DNA of 64,000 nucleotides from Bradyrhizobium mercantei (GCF_001982635.1 NZ_MKFI01000004.1:53595-117594); one strand, 5' to 3'. Positions 42,701 to 51,897 are shown, counted from the stretch's first letter. Program-made: numbers and translations. Notes: generated by a model from the sequence alone, not told the origin.

Positions 42701-44911
42701 TCAACGTCTCACGATGATCGAGTGGCGGGACCGCACCAGCGCGCTGGTTCCGTCGCCGACCTCCAGGACCGCGAGTTGATATTCACCATCCGGCAAATCC
42801 CGGATCGAGAACGACAGCTGAAAGCCGAAATAGCAGTCCTTGCTCTCGGCCTTCATGTATTCCTTGACGTCGACGCGCTCATGCCAATCGACGATCAGGC
42901 AGTATCCGCTGTTGAGCGCGTGCTCCGGAGCGAGCGCCGTCAGCAGCAGGAATCCGGTTCTCTGCCGGCTCGCCTCGAATGCGCTGCTCGCGCAGATCCA
43001 TCCCCGCACCAAGACCTCAAAGCGCGGATCAACGATCACGCGTTCGCCGGTTTGGGAATTGATGTTCTCGATGACCAGCAGCGAACCCGCCGGGTTGTCG
43101 GACGCACCTTCCACCTCGACCGGCGCGCCGTTCCTCAGCCGCTGCACCCCCGAATGGGTAAGGCCGGAGCGGTGCAGGCTCGCGAGCACTTCGACATGCG
43201 TCGAGGCTTCCTTGACCGCCCACTCGAGCTCCTGCCGGCTGAGGCAGTCCAGCAGATCCGGACTATTTCGGATCTGGGCCGAGATCGGCTCGGCCGAAGC
43301 GACCCTCCGCACGACTTCGAGAAACGCGCGTCCATAGCGGGAGTCCGGCTCGAGATGCGCACCCTCGGCCCACTCGTTCCAGGAATTGATAAACACCAAT
43401 GACTCGGAAAAGCTGTTGCCCTTGGCCCGCAGGGTCGCATCGCGAAGCCAAACCTCGAACGCCTCCGGGCTCGACCTGGTGAAGACGTGACCGCGCGGCC
43501 CCTTGCGAGGCGTATTGTCCCAACGCGGCATCACCGCAGGAAAATACGGAAAATCGTAGGTCTTGCCGATCGACGACCGCATGGCGTCGACATAGTCGTA
43601 GACCTTTCCGGCGAAGGTCGGCGGTGCATCGACTTCGGTCGGCGGCACTTCCCTGGTCGAGACCGTGTGCGGCGGAAACTCGATCGCGGCATCACAATTG
43701 ACGTCGCGCGGATCGAACTCTCCGAAAGTCATCGCATTGCAAATGAGAAGCTCGCCGATTCCGAGCTCGCGCGCCCTCTCGCGCCAGGTCTCGAACAGGC
43801 GCTGCTTGTCCGGCAGCAATGACGGCCGGTAGATGACGATGACCTTGCGGCCATCGACGGTGATGTAGCGCTCATCGAGCAGCAGGTCGGCCATGTCGTC
43901 GATAAAGCGAACATCGTCTTCCAGCGAGTGATTTTGCCCCAACAGGAGTTCGGCATCCGAGCCGTCCCACCGCCGCGACCAGTTCTCGTTCGCCCAGCAA
44001 ATGCAGAACGGCAGGTTCGGCTCGCCGTCCTCGAGCAGCAGCTGAAGCGGCTTTTCCAGCAGCCTTCGCCCCTGGAACCAATACACGTAGTAGCAGAAGC
44101 CATCGATGCCGTATTTGCGCGCGAGCTCGCCCTGCTGACGGCGCGTTTCCGGCAGCCGGACGTCATAGAATCCGAGATCGGCCGGCAACCACGGGGATTC
44201 ATGCGCCGGAAATTGAGCGCGCATGCGCGAGACGTTGGTCCACTCGGTGAACCCCGGTCCCCACCACCGGTCGTTTTCCTCGAAGGAATGGAATTGCGGC
44301 AGGTAGAAGCAGATGTAGCGCACCTCCTTGGGGGAAGCGTCCGCCAGTCCACCCACGATCCTGTCGTTGTTGGGAAACAGCAGGTCGTCGTAGTCTTCAG
44401 TCGAGAAACCCAGCGCAACAATCACTTCGCCCGGCGTGAAATTCTCGAACAGCGGTATCTCGTAATATTCGCCGTCGCTCAGGCTGATCCGGAGATAGAC
44501 CTGCGCATGCTTGGGGTCCACGAGCGCGTTTCTGAGCGCGCGCGCCAGACGACGGCGTACGCCCGGCGTGGACAGATCGATACGAAATCCGGGACGACCG
44601 ATCACGCTCCGCGGACCGACGCGGGCCGGCATCGAGCGGCCCGTCCGTCCCTCTTCGACACAGTGGGAAGCGACAAACAGCGCGATCGACACCGTTGAAG
44701 CCGGCGACTGGGCATCGACGATCCAACCGGAGATCCCTCGCCCCGAATATTCAAGTATCGCGCCGCGCAGCCGCGGCCCTGACTGGAGATCGCTTATGTC
44801 AGGATCCAGGAACAGGCTCTGCGGATGGTCTTCCTGCTGAACCGGACTGGCAACGGGCAACATATCCTTCGTATCCCTGACGCTCCGTTCGACCATCTTG
44901 TTCATTGCCAC
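42701..44911 (-). CDS. WbsX/GH99-like glycosyltransferase protein
   Basis: A 736-aa cytoplasmic protein. An N-terminal accessory beta domain (about 45-175) has GRGISGWIVDAQSP and RPGFRIDLSTPG. The central domain (about 195-535) is the WbsX type: RYICFYLPQFHSFEENDRWWGPGFTEW, DGFCYYVYWFQGRRLLEKPL, CICWANENWSRRWDG and FINSWNEWAEGAHLEPD. A C-terminal beta domain follows. GTG 44911 has AGGAG five bases upstream; ATG 44905 is also possible. WbsX proteins occur in O-antigen and capsule clusters. It likely adds or edits sugars in the same pathway as the neighbouring GT2 enzyme. Confidence 0.85.
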   Translation of the reverse strand: MAMNKMVERSVRDTKDMLPVASPVQQEDHPQSLFLDPDISDLQSGPRLRGAILEYSGRGISGWIVDAQSPASTVSIALFVASHCVEEGRTGRSMPARVGPRSVIGRPGFRIDLSTPGVRRRLARALRNALVDPKHAQVYLRISLSDGEYYEIPLFENFTPGEVIVALGFSTEDYDDLLFPNNDRIVGGLADASPKEVRYICFYLPQFHSFEENDRWWGPGFTEWTNVSRMRAQFPAHESPWLPADLGFYDVRLPETRRQQGELARKYGIDGFCYYVYWFQGRRLLEKPLQLLLEDGEPNLPFCICWANENWSRRWDGSDAELLLGQNHSLEDDVRFIDDMADLLLDERYITVDGRKVIVIYRPSLLPDKQRLFETWRERARELGIGELLICNAMTFGEFDPRDVNCDAAIEFPPHTVSTREVPPTEVDAPPTFAGKVYDYVDAMRSSIGKTYDFPYFPAVMPRWDNTPRKGPRGHVFTRSSPEAFEVWLRDATLRAKGNSFSESLVFINSWNEWAEGAHLEPDSRYGRAFLEVVRRVASAEPISAQIRNSPDLLDCLSRQELEWAVKEASTHVEVLASLHRSGLTHSGVQRLRNGAPVEVEGASDNPAGSLLVIENINSQTGERVIVDPRFEVLVRGWICASSAFEASRQRTGFLLLTALAPEHALNSGYCLIVDWHERVDVKEYMKAESKDCYFGFQLSFSIRDLPDGEYQLAVLEVGDGTSALVRSRHSIIVRR

Positions 44912-45081
44912 TCAATCTCCTGCCAACGTTTAACGTTGGCTCCAGTTTCTTTCCCGGTCACGCGGAAGTTCGATCCCGAGATCACGTTGCCTGACACGCC
45001 CCAGATCGTGACCTCATGGTGCTTATCGATCATCTTCACACAACCAGAGGTACAATGAGCATTTATTCCGCGAACCCACAT
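44902..45081 (-). CDS. Candidate small gene coupled to the WbsX-like gene
   Basis: A 59-aa candidate starting MWVRGINAHCTSGCV and ending RWQEIEWQ. Its TGA (44904-44902) overlaps the internal ATG of the next gene as ATGA, the pattern of coupled genes. The frame stays open for 155 codons (to 45369), so a longer version such as ATG 45186 is possible. The segment HHEVTIWGVSGNVISGSNFRV has a beta-strand character. Composition is AT-richer than nearby genes and no ribosome binding site is strong. It could also be the remnant of a longer gene. Confidence 0.3.
   Translation of the reverse strand: MWVRGINAHCTSGCVKMIDKHHEVTIWGVSGNVISGSNFRVTGKETGANVKRWQEIEWQ
44923..44939. promoter_or_regulatory. Palindrome just upstream of the WbsX-like gene
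   Basis: CCAACGTT-T-AACGTTGG is a perfect 17-nt palindrome ending two bases before the AGGAG ribosome binding site. It may be an operator or a leader hairpin. The rest of 44940-45238 holds only the candidate small gene above. Confidence 0.45.
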
Positions 45082-45238
45082 TAACGCAATCTCTCTGTCG
45101 TCGATATGAAAGCCATTGTTAGTTCTGCCTAGATTGTCACGCGGACGTGCACACTTCCGTGCCTTCGCGCCCAAAAACAAAGCCATCCACTGTCTCTGCC
45201 GTTGCCTGCGCGCGAGGTGATATCCGCCTCCAACAATC

Positions 45239-47275
45239 TCAGCCGACGGTCTCGCCCATAGCCTGCAGACGACGCAGCGCGCCTTCGTTGTTCTGCTGCG
45301 CTGCTTGTCGATACCAGCGCAGCGCCTGATCGCGATCCTGCGCGACACCGTTGCCGGCACGCAGCGCATCGCCGATCGCGAGCTGCGCTTCGATCATGCC
45401 TTGCTTCGCAGCCGCCTCGAACCACTCGGCCGCTTTCGCGGGATCGGCCTCGCGGCCCTGTCCTCGTCCCAGCATCACGGCAAGGTTGTATTGCGCGGTG
45501 GTATGGCCCTGGCGCGCCGCGGCCTCGTACCACGTCACGCCCTGGGCGAGGTCCTGCTCGACGCCCTGCCCGGTGCAATACATGACGGCAAGCTTGAACT
45601 GCGCCGCGGCGCTGCCGCCGTCGGCTGCCTTGACGATCCAGCTCGTGGCAGCCTGCGGATCCTTGAGCCCGCTCTTGGGATCGGAATACAGCAGCGCCAG
45701 GGTGTGCTGGGCCTCGACGTGGCCGGCACTTGCCGCACGCTTGAACCATTGCGCCGCGGCCGCAAGATCGACCGCGCCGCCGGATCTTCCCATGTGGAGC
45801 CCGCCGAGCTGGAATGCCGCGGCGGAGTGACCGGTCTCGGCGGCGTCGGTCAGCAGCGTGCGCGCTTGCGTAAGACGCTCCGCGGACGGCTGATCCTGGA
45901 TGAGAAACACCGCATACGCCGTCTTCGCATCGGCATCGCCGCCTTTGGCCGCCTTGCTGAGCCATTCCGCTGCACGCACCTGATCGCGCGGCACGCCGTT
46001 GCCCGCAGAGTAGAGCCGGCCGAGCTGCACGCCTGCGGCGCTGATGCCGCCCTCGGACGCGCGTTCGAACCACTTGATCGCGGTCGCGACATCGCGTGTC
46101 ACGCCATTGCCGTTGAGATAGAACACCGCAATGTTATGGGCCGCCGTGGCGTGGCCGCTCTCGGCCGCGCGCTCGAACCATTTCGCGGCCTGGCGGATGC
46201 TGGGCGGAACGCCGGTGCCGGTCGCATAGAAGCGCCCGGTAAAGAACTGCGCCTGCACGTCGCCGCGCTCGGCCGCCTTCTCGTACCAATACGCCGCCTC
46301 GCGCAGATCCGGCTCGGCAGCGGTGCCGAGCGCATAGAACTCGGCGAGCGCCTGGATCGCCGGCAGATAATCCTTCCGCGCCGCCTTACGCAACGCGGTC
46401 TCGGCCTTGTCGAGATCCTTGGCGACCCCTTTGCCGCTCAGCCGCAACAGTGCAATGTTGTAGAGCGCGATCGTATCGTCATGCGCCGCGGCGCTCTGAA
46501 ACAGCCGCGCCGCCTCCTCGACATTTTCGGGAAGCCCGGTGCCCTTGAGGCACATGAAAGCGAGCGCAACCTGCGCGCGTACATGCCCCTGCTCCGCCGC
46601 CTTGTGATACCAGATCGCGGCCTGCGCGAAATCAGCGGGAACGCCGCGCCCCTGATAATACACGTCGCCGAGCGCGAATTCGCCGGACGCAGCCTTCTGC
46701 TCGGCCGCCGCCTTATACCAACGCAGGGCGGCAGCGTGGTCCTTCGTGCAGCCCAGCCCGTTGGCGTGCATGTCGCCGAGCATCGCCTGCGCCTCCGCCT
46801 TGCCGGCTTCGGCCGCCACCGACATCCAGAGGAAGGCGGCGTCGACGTCCTTCGCCACGCCGATTCCATTCGGGAAGACCAGATCGTGGAGGTTGGACGC
46901 CTTGTCACCCAGGCGCGCCGCAGTGGACTGCCGCCACATCTCGGGCCTGTTCGGTCCGACCATCGCCTTGACGCCGTTGAAGTAGATCAGGCCGAGCTGG
47001 AATTGCGCATCGGTATGTCCCTTCAGGGCGGCGCGCTCGTACCACACGACCGCATCCGGGATGTTGCCGATAACACCCTCGTTCCTCGCATAGAGCAGCC
47101 CGATCCGGTAATCGGCCTCCGGGTGGCCGGCGCGCGACGCCAGCCGCCAGAAGCGCAACGCGTCGAGATACTGCCGGTTCTCGTAGGCCTCCAGTCCCCG
47201 TTCAAACTGCTTCGGGTCTGAACGGGATGGACCGGGTCGGAACAGGTCGAGAAGGGATCGCGTCGATACCGTCAT
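45239..47275 (-). CDS. Sel1-repeat protein in the type I secretion operon
   Basis: A 678-aa protein made almost entirely of Sel1-like (SLR) repeats of about 36 residues, each a two-helix unit, for example AVVWYERAALKGHTDAQFQLG, AAKWFERAAESGHATAAHNIA and AIKWFERASEGGISAAGVQLG. There is no signal peptide or membrane helix, so it is probably a cytoplasmic scaffold. ATG 47275 overlaps the HlyD stop codon (ATGA), which fixes the start and shows translational coupling; a longer frame exists upstream. Sel1 proteins often link signalling, envelope or exopolysaccharide systems to partner proteins, but a place in a T1SS operon is unusual. Confidence 0.9.
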   Translation of the reverse strand: MTVSTRSLLDLFRPGPSRSDPKQFERGLEAYENRQYLDALRFWRLASRAGHPEADYRIGLLYARNEGVIGNIPDAVVWYERAALKGHTDAQFQLGLIYFNGVKAMVGPNRPEMWRQSTAARLGDKASNLHDLVFPNGIGVAKDVDAAFLWMSVAAEAGKAEAQAMLGDMHANGLGCTKDHAAALRWYKAAAEQKAASGEFALGDVYYQGRGVPADFAQAAIWYHKAAEQGHVRAQVALAFMCLKGTGLPENVEEAARLFQSAAAHDDTIALYNIALLRLSGKGVAKDLDKAETALRKAARKDYLPAIQALAEFYALGTAAEPDLREAAYWYEKAAERGDVQAQFFTGRFYATGTGVPPSIRQAAKWFERAAESGHATAAHNIAVFYLNGNGVTRDVATAIKWFERASEGGISAAGVQLGRLYSAGNGVPRDQVRAAEWLSKAAKGGDADAKTAYAVFLIQDQPSAERLTQARTLLTDAAETGHSAAAFQLGGLHMGRSGGAVDLAAAAQWFKRAASAGHVEAQHTLALLYSDPKSGLKDPQAATSWIVKAADGGSAAAQFKLAVMYCTGQGVEQDLAQGVTWYEAAARQGHTTAQYNLAVMLGRGQGREADPAKAAEWFEAAAKQGMIEAQLAIGDALRAGNGVAQDRDQALRWYRQAAQQNNEGALRRLQAMGETVG

Positions 47276-48618
47276 GGTTCGCGCATTGCTTCTTTTGCAC
47301 TGCGCAGCATGCCGCCGAGCAGATACATCGCCACCGAGCGGGTGCCGACATTGACATCGCCCTGCAGCGTCATGCCGGGGATGAGGCGGAAGTTCTTCGG
47401 AACATCCTTGAAGTTGGTCTGGTCGACCGAACACCGCGCCTTGTAGTAGGCGTCGACGGGCTTTCCGTCATCGTCGGTCGTGAACGCGCCTTCGCTGATC
47501 CAGCGGATCTTGCCCTGGGCCGTGCCGTGCTCCGCCGCGTTGAAGGCGTCGACCTTCATCGTGCAGGGATCGTTGGGCCGGACAAAGCCGACATCGCGCG
47601 ACAGGATCTGGATCTCGGCTTCCAGCCGCGTCTTGAGCGGCATCAGCGTGATGAAGGGATCGCCCGGCTTCAGCACCGATCCGACCGAGAGCTTGGCGAG
47701 GGTCAGCACGACCGAGGGCTCGGCCGCCGTCCAGCGGACGAGGTCCTGATGCTTGATCGCCTTGTCATATTGCGAGCGGGCCGTATCCAGATTGTTGCGC
47801 GTCGTGACCAGATCCTGGCTCAGCTGCGCGTTCCATTGCTCGGTGAAGGCGTTGCGATCCGCCTTCAGGGAATCCAGCTGGTGTTGTGCTTCCAGCAGGG
47901 TGTTGTGCGTGTTGTCGATCTGACGCAGCAGCTCCAGGCGATTATCCTGCGACAGATACAGGTTCAGCTTGGATCCGCTGCCGCTTTCGGCGAGAGTCGA
48001 GCGCATGTCCTCGATCTTGCCGGCGATCTCGGCGCGCTGGCCATAGCGCTCGTCGTCCTTCTTCGACTTCTGGATCGTCGCTTCGGTCTGGCTGATCTTG
48101 GAATCGTAGCTGTTCACCTGCGCGTGGTACTGCGCGACGCGCTGATCGTAGAGCGCCTTCTGCAAGGCGTTGTACCTGGTGACCTCGGGGTCCTTGGATT
48201 GCCCGAACGACAACGGCTTTCCGGATAATTCGGCCTCATCCCGCGCGACCTGCGCCTCGAGGCTCGCGATCTGCAGCTTGTACTGCGTGACGTCGGCAGC
48301 GGTGAACGTCGAGTCCAGGGTCGCAAGCTGCTGCCCCGTCTCAACCTGCTCACCCTCTCGAACATCGATCGTCTTGATGATCGACGCGTCCAGTGCCTGC
48401 AGCACGTTGATCTGATCGACGGGAACGATCCGGCCGCCGACGCTCGTGATCACCCGATCCACGCGGGTGAAGCACATGATCGCCACAATGCACACCAGGA
48501 ACGCGGACAGGACGAACAGCGTCGCACGGGCCAGCAACGGCTCGGCTGCCTCGCGGATGGCATCGGTTTCGGACTGGAACTGGCGAACGGTCGCGAGCGA
48601 AGCTTGATTAGGAGACAA
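47272..48618 (-). CDS. HlyD-family type I secretion adaptor
   Basis: A 448-aa membrane fusion protein bridging the ABC transporter to an outer-membrane TolC-type channel. A cytoplasmic N-terminus of about 30 residues is followed by one membrane helix (ATLFVLSAFLVCIVAIMCF, about 31-49), a biotinyl-lipoyl half motif (VREGEQVETGQQLATLD), long coiled-coil helices (about 105-290) and the second lipoyl half with a C-terminal beta barrel (SVGSVLKPGDPFITLMP onward). TTG 48618 is used: AGGAG lies eight bases upstream and no ATG or GTG occurs before the helix. It overlaps the ABC gene by 11 bp and the Sel1 gene by 4 bp. Confidence 0.9.
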   Translation of the reverse strand: MSPNQASLATVRQFQSETDAIREAAEPLLARATLFVLSAFLVCIVAIMCFTRVDRVITSVGGRIVPVDQINVLQALDASIIKTIDVREGEQVETGQQLATLDSTFTAADVTQYKLQIASLEAQVARDEAELSGKPLSFGQSKDPEVTRYNALQKALYDQRVAQYHAQVNSYDSKISQTEATIQKSKKDDERYGQRAEIAGKIEDMRSTLAESGSGSKLNLYLSQDNRLELLRQIDNTHNTLLEAQHQLDSLKADRNAFTEQWNAQLSQDLVTTRNNLDTARSQYDKAIKHQDLVRWTAAEPSVVLTLAKLSVGSVLKPGDPFITLMPLKTRLEAEIQILSRDVGFVRPNDPCTMKVDAFNAAEHGTAQGKIRWISEGAFTTDDDGKPVDAYYKARCSVDQTNFKDVPKNFRLIPGMTLQGDVNVGTRSVAMYLLGGMLRSAKEAMREP

Positions 48619-50842
48619 GGGTCGGACTCCTGAAGTTCTTCTCGTTACGGCCCGCCGGCACAAGATGGGTATTTTGCTGGTACCAGAGCGAGCTGTAGAT
48701 GTCGTTGCGTTCCAGAAGCTCATCGTGGCGCCCGATATCGTTGACCACGCCGCGATTGAGCACGAGGATTGCGTCCGCCTTCGTGAGCGACGACAGGCGG
48801 TGCGAGATGATGATCAGCGTGCGACCGTGTGCAATCCGCGAAATGTTGGCGTTGACGATCGTTTCGCTCTCCGCGTCGAGCGCGCTGGTCGCTTCGTCCA
48901 GGATCAGGATCGGCGGATTGACGATCAGCGCTCGCGCGATCGCGAGCCGCTGCCGCTGTCCGCCGGAAAGATTGGTCGATCCCTCGTAGATATAGGTCTC
49001 GTAGCCGCGCGGCAGCTTGTCGATGAATTCCTCGGCACCGGCCAGTCGCGCCGCCCTGACGATGTCGTCGAACGTCGCGTCGGGCTTCGCGGCCGCGATA
49101 TTCTCGCGGATCGTACCGCTGAACAGGAAGTTCTCCTGCAGCACGACGCCCACGTTGCGCCGCAGATGGTCGACATCGTATTCGCGGACGTCGATGCCGT
49201 CGACCTTGATCAGACCGCCGTAGTCGGAGTGCAGGCGCTGCAACAGCCGCGTGATCGTGGTCTTGCCCGAGCCGCTCTTGCCCATCACGCCGAGCGTCGT
49301 GCCGAGCGGAATCTCGAAGGAGATATTGTTCAGCGCCGGCGATACCGCGCCCTTGTACTTGAACGTCACGCCGGAGAACTCGACCAGGCCCTTCAGCGGC
49401 GCCCTCACGCCATGACCGGAGCGCCCCTCCTCGGCCGGCTGATTCACCAGCCTGCCGACGATCGTCACCGCCGTGCGCGCCTCATCGTACTGGTTGATGA
49501 GCTGGGCCATCTGCATCAGCGGGCCGGCAACACGTTGCGACAACATCAGAAAGGCAAACAGCGCGCCGACATAGACCGGATCGCCGCTCGACACGGCAAT
49601 ATAGACGCCGAACGCATAGGGTGCGCTCACGGCCAGCCGCTCCAGCGGGCGGACCACCGTCTGGATCGCGGTTCCGGTCATGCCTTCCGCAAGACGCGCC
49701 TTGGCAACGCGCGCCACGAGCACATCCCACATGTGGCGCTGACGCGCATCGAGCGCCAGCGATTTGATGGTCCTGATGCCGTTCAGGCTCTGGATCAGGA
49801 ACGCGCCCTGCGCGCCTTCAGCCGCCAGCGTTGCCGATGACTTCTTTCGGTAGGCAGGCAGCATCAGGATCAGCCAGGTGACGATCACCCCGGCGAAGGC
49901 AAGCACCATCAACGTCATGATCGGGCTGAAGAAGAACATGACGGGAAGGAAGAAGAACAGCGTCGTCGAATCGAGAATGGTTCCGAACAGCTGCCCGGTC
50001 AGAAAGCCGCGAATGCGAAACACTTCGCGGATGTCCCGGGAAACCAGGCCGACCGGGTTCTGCTCGAAGTAATCGATCGGCAGATTGAGCATTTTCTCGA
50101 ACACGTAGGTCGACAGCTTGACGTCGATACGTGCCGTCAGGCGCTGGACGAGATACTGCCGCAGGAACGAGAACGCCGCCTCGAACATGATGACGACGAA
50201 CATGGCGATGCACAGCACGTAGAACGTGTTGTAGGCCTTGTAGAAAATGACCTTGTCCGAGAGCAGCCGCCAGAACATGATCGGCGCCAGGCCCATGAAG
50301 CCCAGGATCAGCGCCGCGATCGCGACGTCGCGCAGGATGCGCCGTTCGCGGAACAGCAATGCGGTGACGAAGCCGAAGCTGAACGGCTGGGTCTCGTCGG
50401 ATATCTCGTAGTCGCGCTTGGCCATGACGACGTCGCCCGACCAGATGTCCTCGAAGCGCGGCTGATCGATCACGAGCAGCGCATCCTCGCTCGCATTCGG
50501 ATCCTGCAAGACCACCCGGGAGCTGCTTTCATCGCCCTCGAGGCGCAGCAGCACCATGTGGCCGCCGTCGCGCAGCCGAACAATGGCCGGCAGCGCCCGC
50601 TTGAGGTGGCTCAGACCCTTCCAGTCCAGCGTGACCGCCTTTGCGGTCATTCCCGAGGAATTCGCGCATTTCAGAAGCTCGGGCAGCGTGACTTCCTGGT
50701 CGCCCAGGAGATTGTCCTGGGTGAGCTGGGTCGTGGTCAGATGCAAACCGTGCTGTCTTGCCACGATGACGAGGCAGGCCAGACCCGAGGGTGGCAGCCC
50801 CTCCACCGAAGGTGCGCCGACGAGCGAGAGGTGTTTGGTCAT
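48608..50842 (-). CDS. Type I secretion ABC transporter with degenerate C39 domain
   Basis: A 744-aa HlyB-like exporter. The N-terminal peptidase-C39-like domain (about 10-140) has SGLACLVIVARQHG, where the catalytic Cys of true C39 peptidases (CGLACL) is Ser. His is kept in GGHMVLLRL and Asp in VVLQDPNA. This fits a C39-like domain that binds RTX substrates without cutting a leader. The membrane domain (about 170-440) is followed by the ATPase: Walker A GKSGSGKTT, signature LSGGQRQRLAIARAL, Walker B ILILDEATSALD, H-loop IIISHRLS. It starts with ATG preceded by GAGG. It is the first gene of the T1SS operon and the probable exporter for the three RTX proteins. Confidence 0.94.
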   Translation of the reverse strand: MTKHLSLVGAPSVEGLPPSGLACLVIVARQHGLHLTTTQLTQDNLLGDQEVTLPELLKCANSSGMTAKAVTLDWKGLSHLKRALPAIVRLRDGGHMVLLRLEGDESSSRVVLQDPNASEDALLVIDQPRFEDIWSGDVVMAKRDYEISDETQPFSFGFVTALLFRERRILRDVAIAALILGFMGLAPIMFWRLLSDKVIFYKAYNTFYVLCIAMFVVIMFEAAFSFLRQYLVQRLTARIDVKLSTYVFEKMLNLPIDYFEQNPVGLVSRDIREVFRIRGFLTGQLFGTILDSTTLFFFLPVMFFFSPIMTLMVLAFAGVIVTWLILMLPAYRKKSSATLAAEGAQGAFLIQSLNGIRTIKSLALDARQRHMWDVLVARVAKARLAEGMTGTAIQTVVRPLERLAVSAPYAFGVYIAVSSGDPVYVGALFAFLMLSQRVAGPLMQMAQLINQYDEARTAVTIVGRLVNQPAEEGRSGHGVRAPLKGLVEFSGVTFKYKGAVSPALNNISFEIPLGTTLGVMGKSGSGKTTITRLLQRLHSDYGGLIKVDGIDVREYDVDHLRRNVGVVLQENFLFSGTIRENIAAAKPDATFDDIVRAARLAGAEEFIDKLPRGYETYIYEGSTNLSGGQRQRLAIARALIVNPPILILDEATSALDAESETIVNANISRIAHGRTLIIISHRLSSLTKADAILVLNRGVVNDIGRHDELLERNDIYSSLWYQQNTHLVPAGRNEKNFRSPTLVS

Positions 50843-51038
50843 GAATGCCTCGAAGTTTCGACTGCGCTAGATCCGGTCCCTGGCGGGATATAACTTATCA
50901 CTGTTAGTTCGCTAACGCAGCATTTTCAGCACGTCGTTCGAAAAAGATATGCATCGCGACAGGCGAATAGCCGGTTTCGAACACGATTCGTGGATGGGTT
51001 TAACCATGGAACCTTATAACATTATTTAACATCGACAA

Positions 51039-51749
51039 TCACGAATCGGCGGTCACCGTCTCGCGGAAGTCGAAGCCGCAGGCCTCCAGTTGCGGCCGGA
51101 TCCGCTCGTCCTTGGCCTCCGGCATGAGGGCCAGCGCGCACACCTCGAAGTTCTCGCTGCGGACGGAGACGGTCGGAAAGCCGGCGCTGAGCAGCAGGTT
51201 TCCCATCCGCTCGCTCGAAAAGCCGGTCTTGTGTGCCATGTGATGGCGTCCCTGCTCGATCGCGCCGGAATGGCCGTAGATCATGTCCAGTGGCCGGATC
51301 GGGCCGGCCGGCGAGACATAGGCGACGGCGCCGAGACCGTGAATCAGCATGTGCTGGGCGACCGCCTCGAGGTCGGGCGACATGATCAGCGCAAAGCCGT
51401 CCGGCTTGAGGACCTCGCGGAACTGAACGAATGTGGGGTGAATCTCGTGGGCATAGAGATGCTCCATGACATGCGAACACCAGATCGCGTCGAACGAGGC
51501 CTGCGGGAACAGCCGAGCCAGATCGGTGATCGATCCGACGACGTCCGGATTCACACCGCCGTCGACGTCGAGCCGAATCTCTTCCCACTCGTGCGATGTC
51601 ATGAGCGGCTGGATGCGCTTGGTCACCGTCGATCCAGCGCCGGCATTCAGCATTTTCTTCTTGGCCAATTCGAGAGCTCCGCGGGTTCGCGCATTAAGCG
51701 GCTGAATTCTGCAGCGATCGCTCGTCTCGACACGGTTGCCAAAGGCCAT
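51039..51749 (-). CDS. Class I SAM-dependent methyltransferase
   Basis: A 236-aa enzyme. The first motif is KKKMLNAGAGSTVTKRIQ, followed by EIRLDVDGGVNPDVVG, DAIWCSHVMEHLYAHE and a later VLKPDGFALIMSPDLE, all typical of Methyltransf_11 proteins. ATG 51749 is chosen; a TTG at 51773 is possible. It lies between the RTX genes and the T1SS operon on the same strand, with terminator and gap on both sides, so it may be a separate unit. The substrate could be a sugar or lipid of the locus; this is inference. Confidence 0.8.
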   Translation of the reverse strand: MAFGNRVETSDRCRIQPLNARTRGALELAKKKMLNAGAGSTVTKRIQPLMTSHEWEEIRLDVDGGVNPDVVGSITDLARLFPQASFDAIWCSHVMEHLYAHEIHPTFVQFREVLKPDGFALIMSPDLEAVAQHMLIHGLGAVAYVSPAGPIRPLDMIYGHSGAIEQGRHHMAHKTGFSSERMGNLLLSAGFPTVSVRSENFEVCALALMPEAKDERIRPQLEACGFDFRETVTADS

Positions 51750-51897
51750 CGGCCATAGTTCCCGTTGTGCCAAGCGAGCTACACGCCTTTACAAAAGCTA
51801 CGTGGTCCGAATGTGACGGACTAACTTCTAACATCCCCTGGCGGAACCCTATAACAGAGATCGGCGCAAAGTTCCGATCATCATGTTCGCACGCAAG

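Noticed and set aside
44902..45369. 155-aa full-length version of the small frame before the WbsX-like gene
   Set aside because: The first 60 codons overlap the end of the Sel1 gene and read as Arg-rich shadow; only the last 60-95 codons are considered possible.
45305..47221. 638-aa plus-strand open frame opposite the Sel1 gene
   Set aside because: Antisense shadow of the Sel1 repeats; Arg/Leu/His-rich periodic sequence without a known fold.
48619..48723. Upstream extension of the HlyD frame
   Set aside because: It lies inside the ABC transporter gene and reads as filler; the TTG at 48618 has AGGAG at good spacing.
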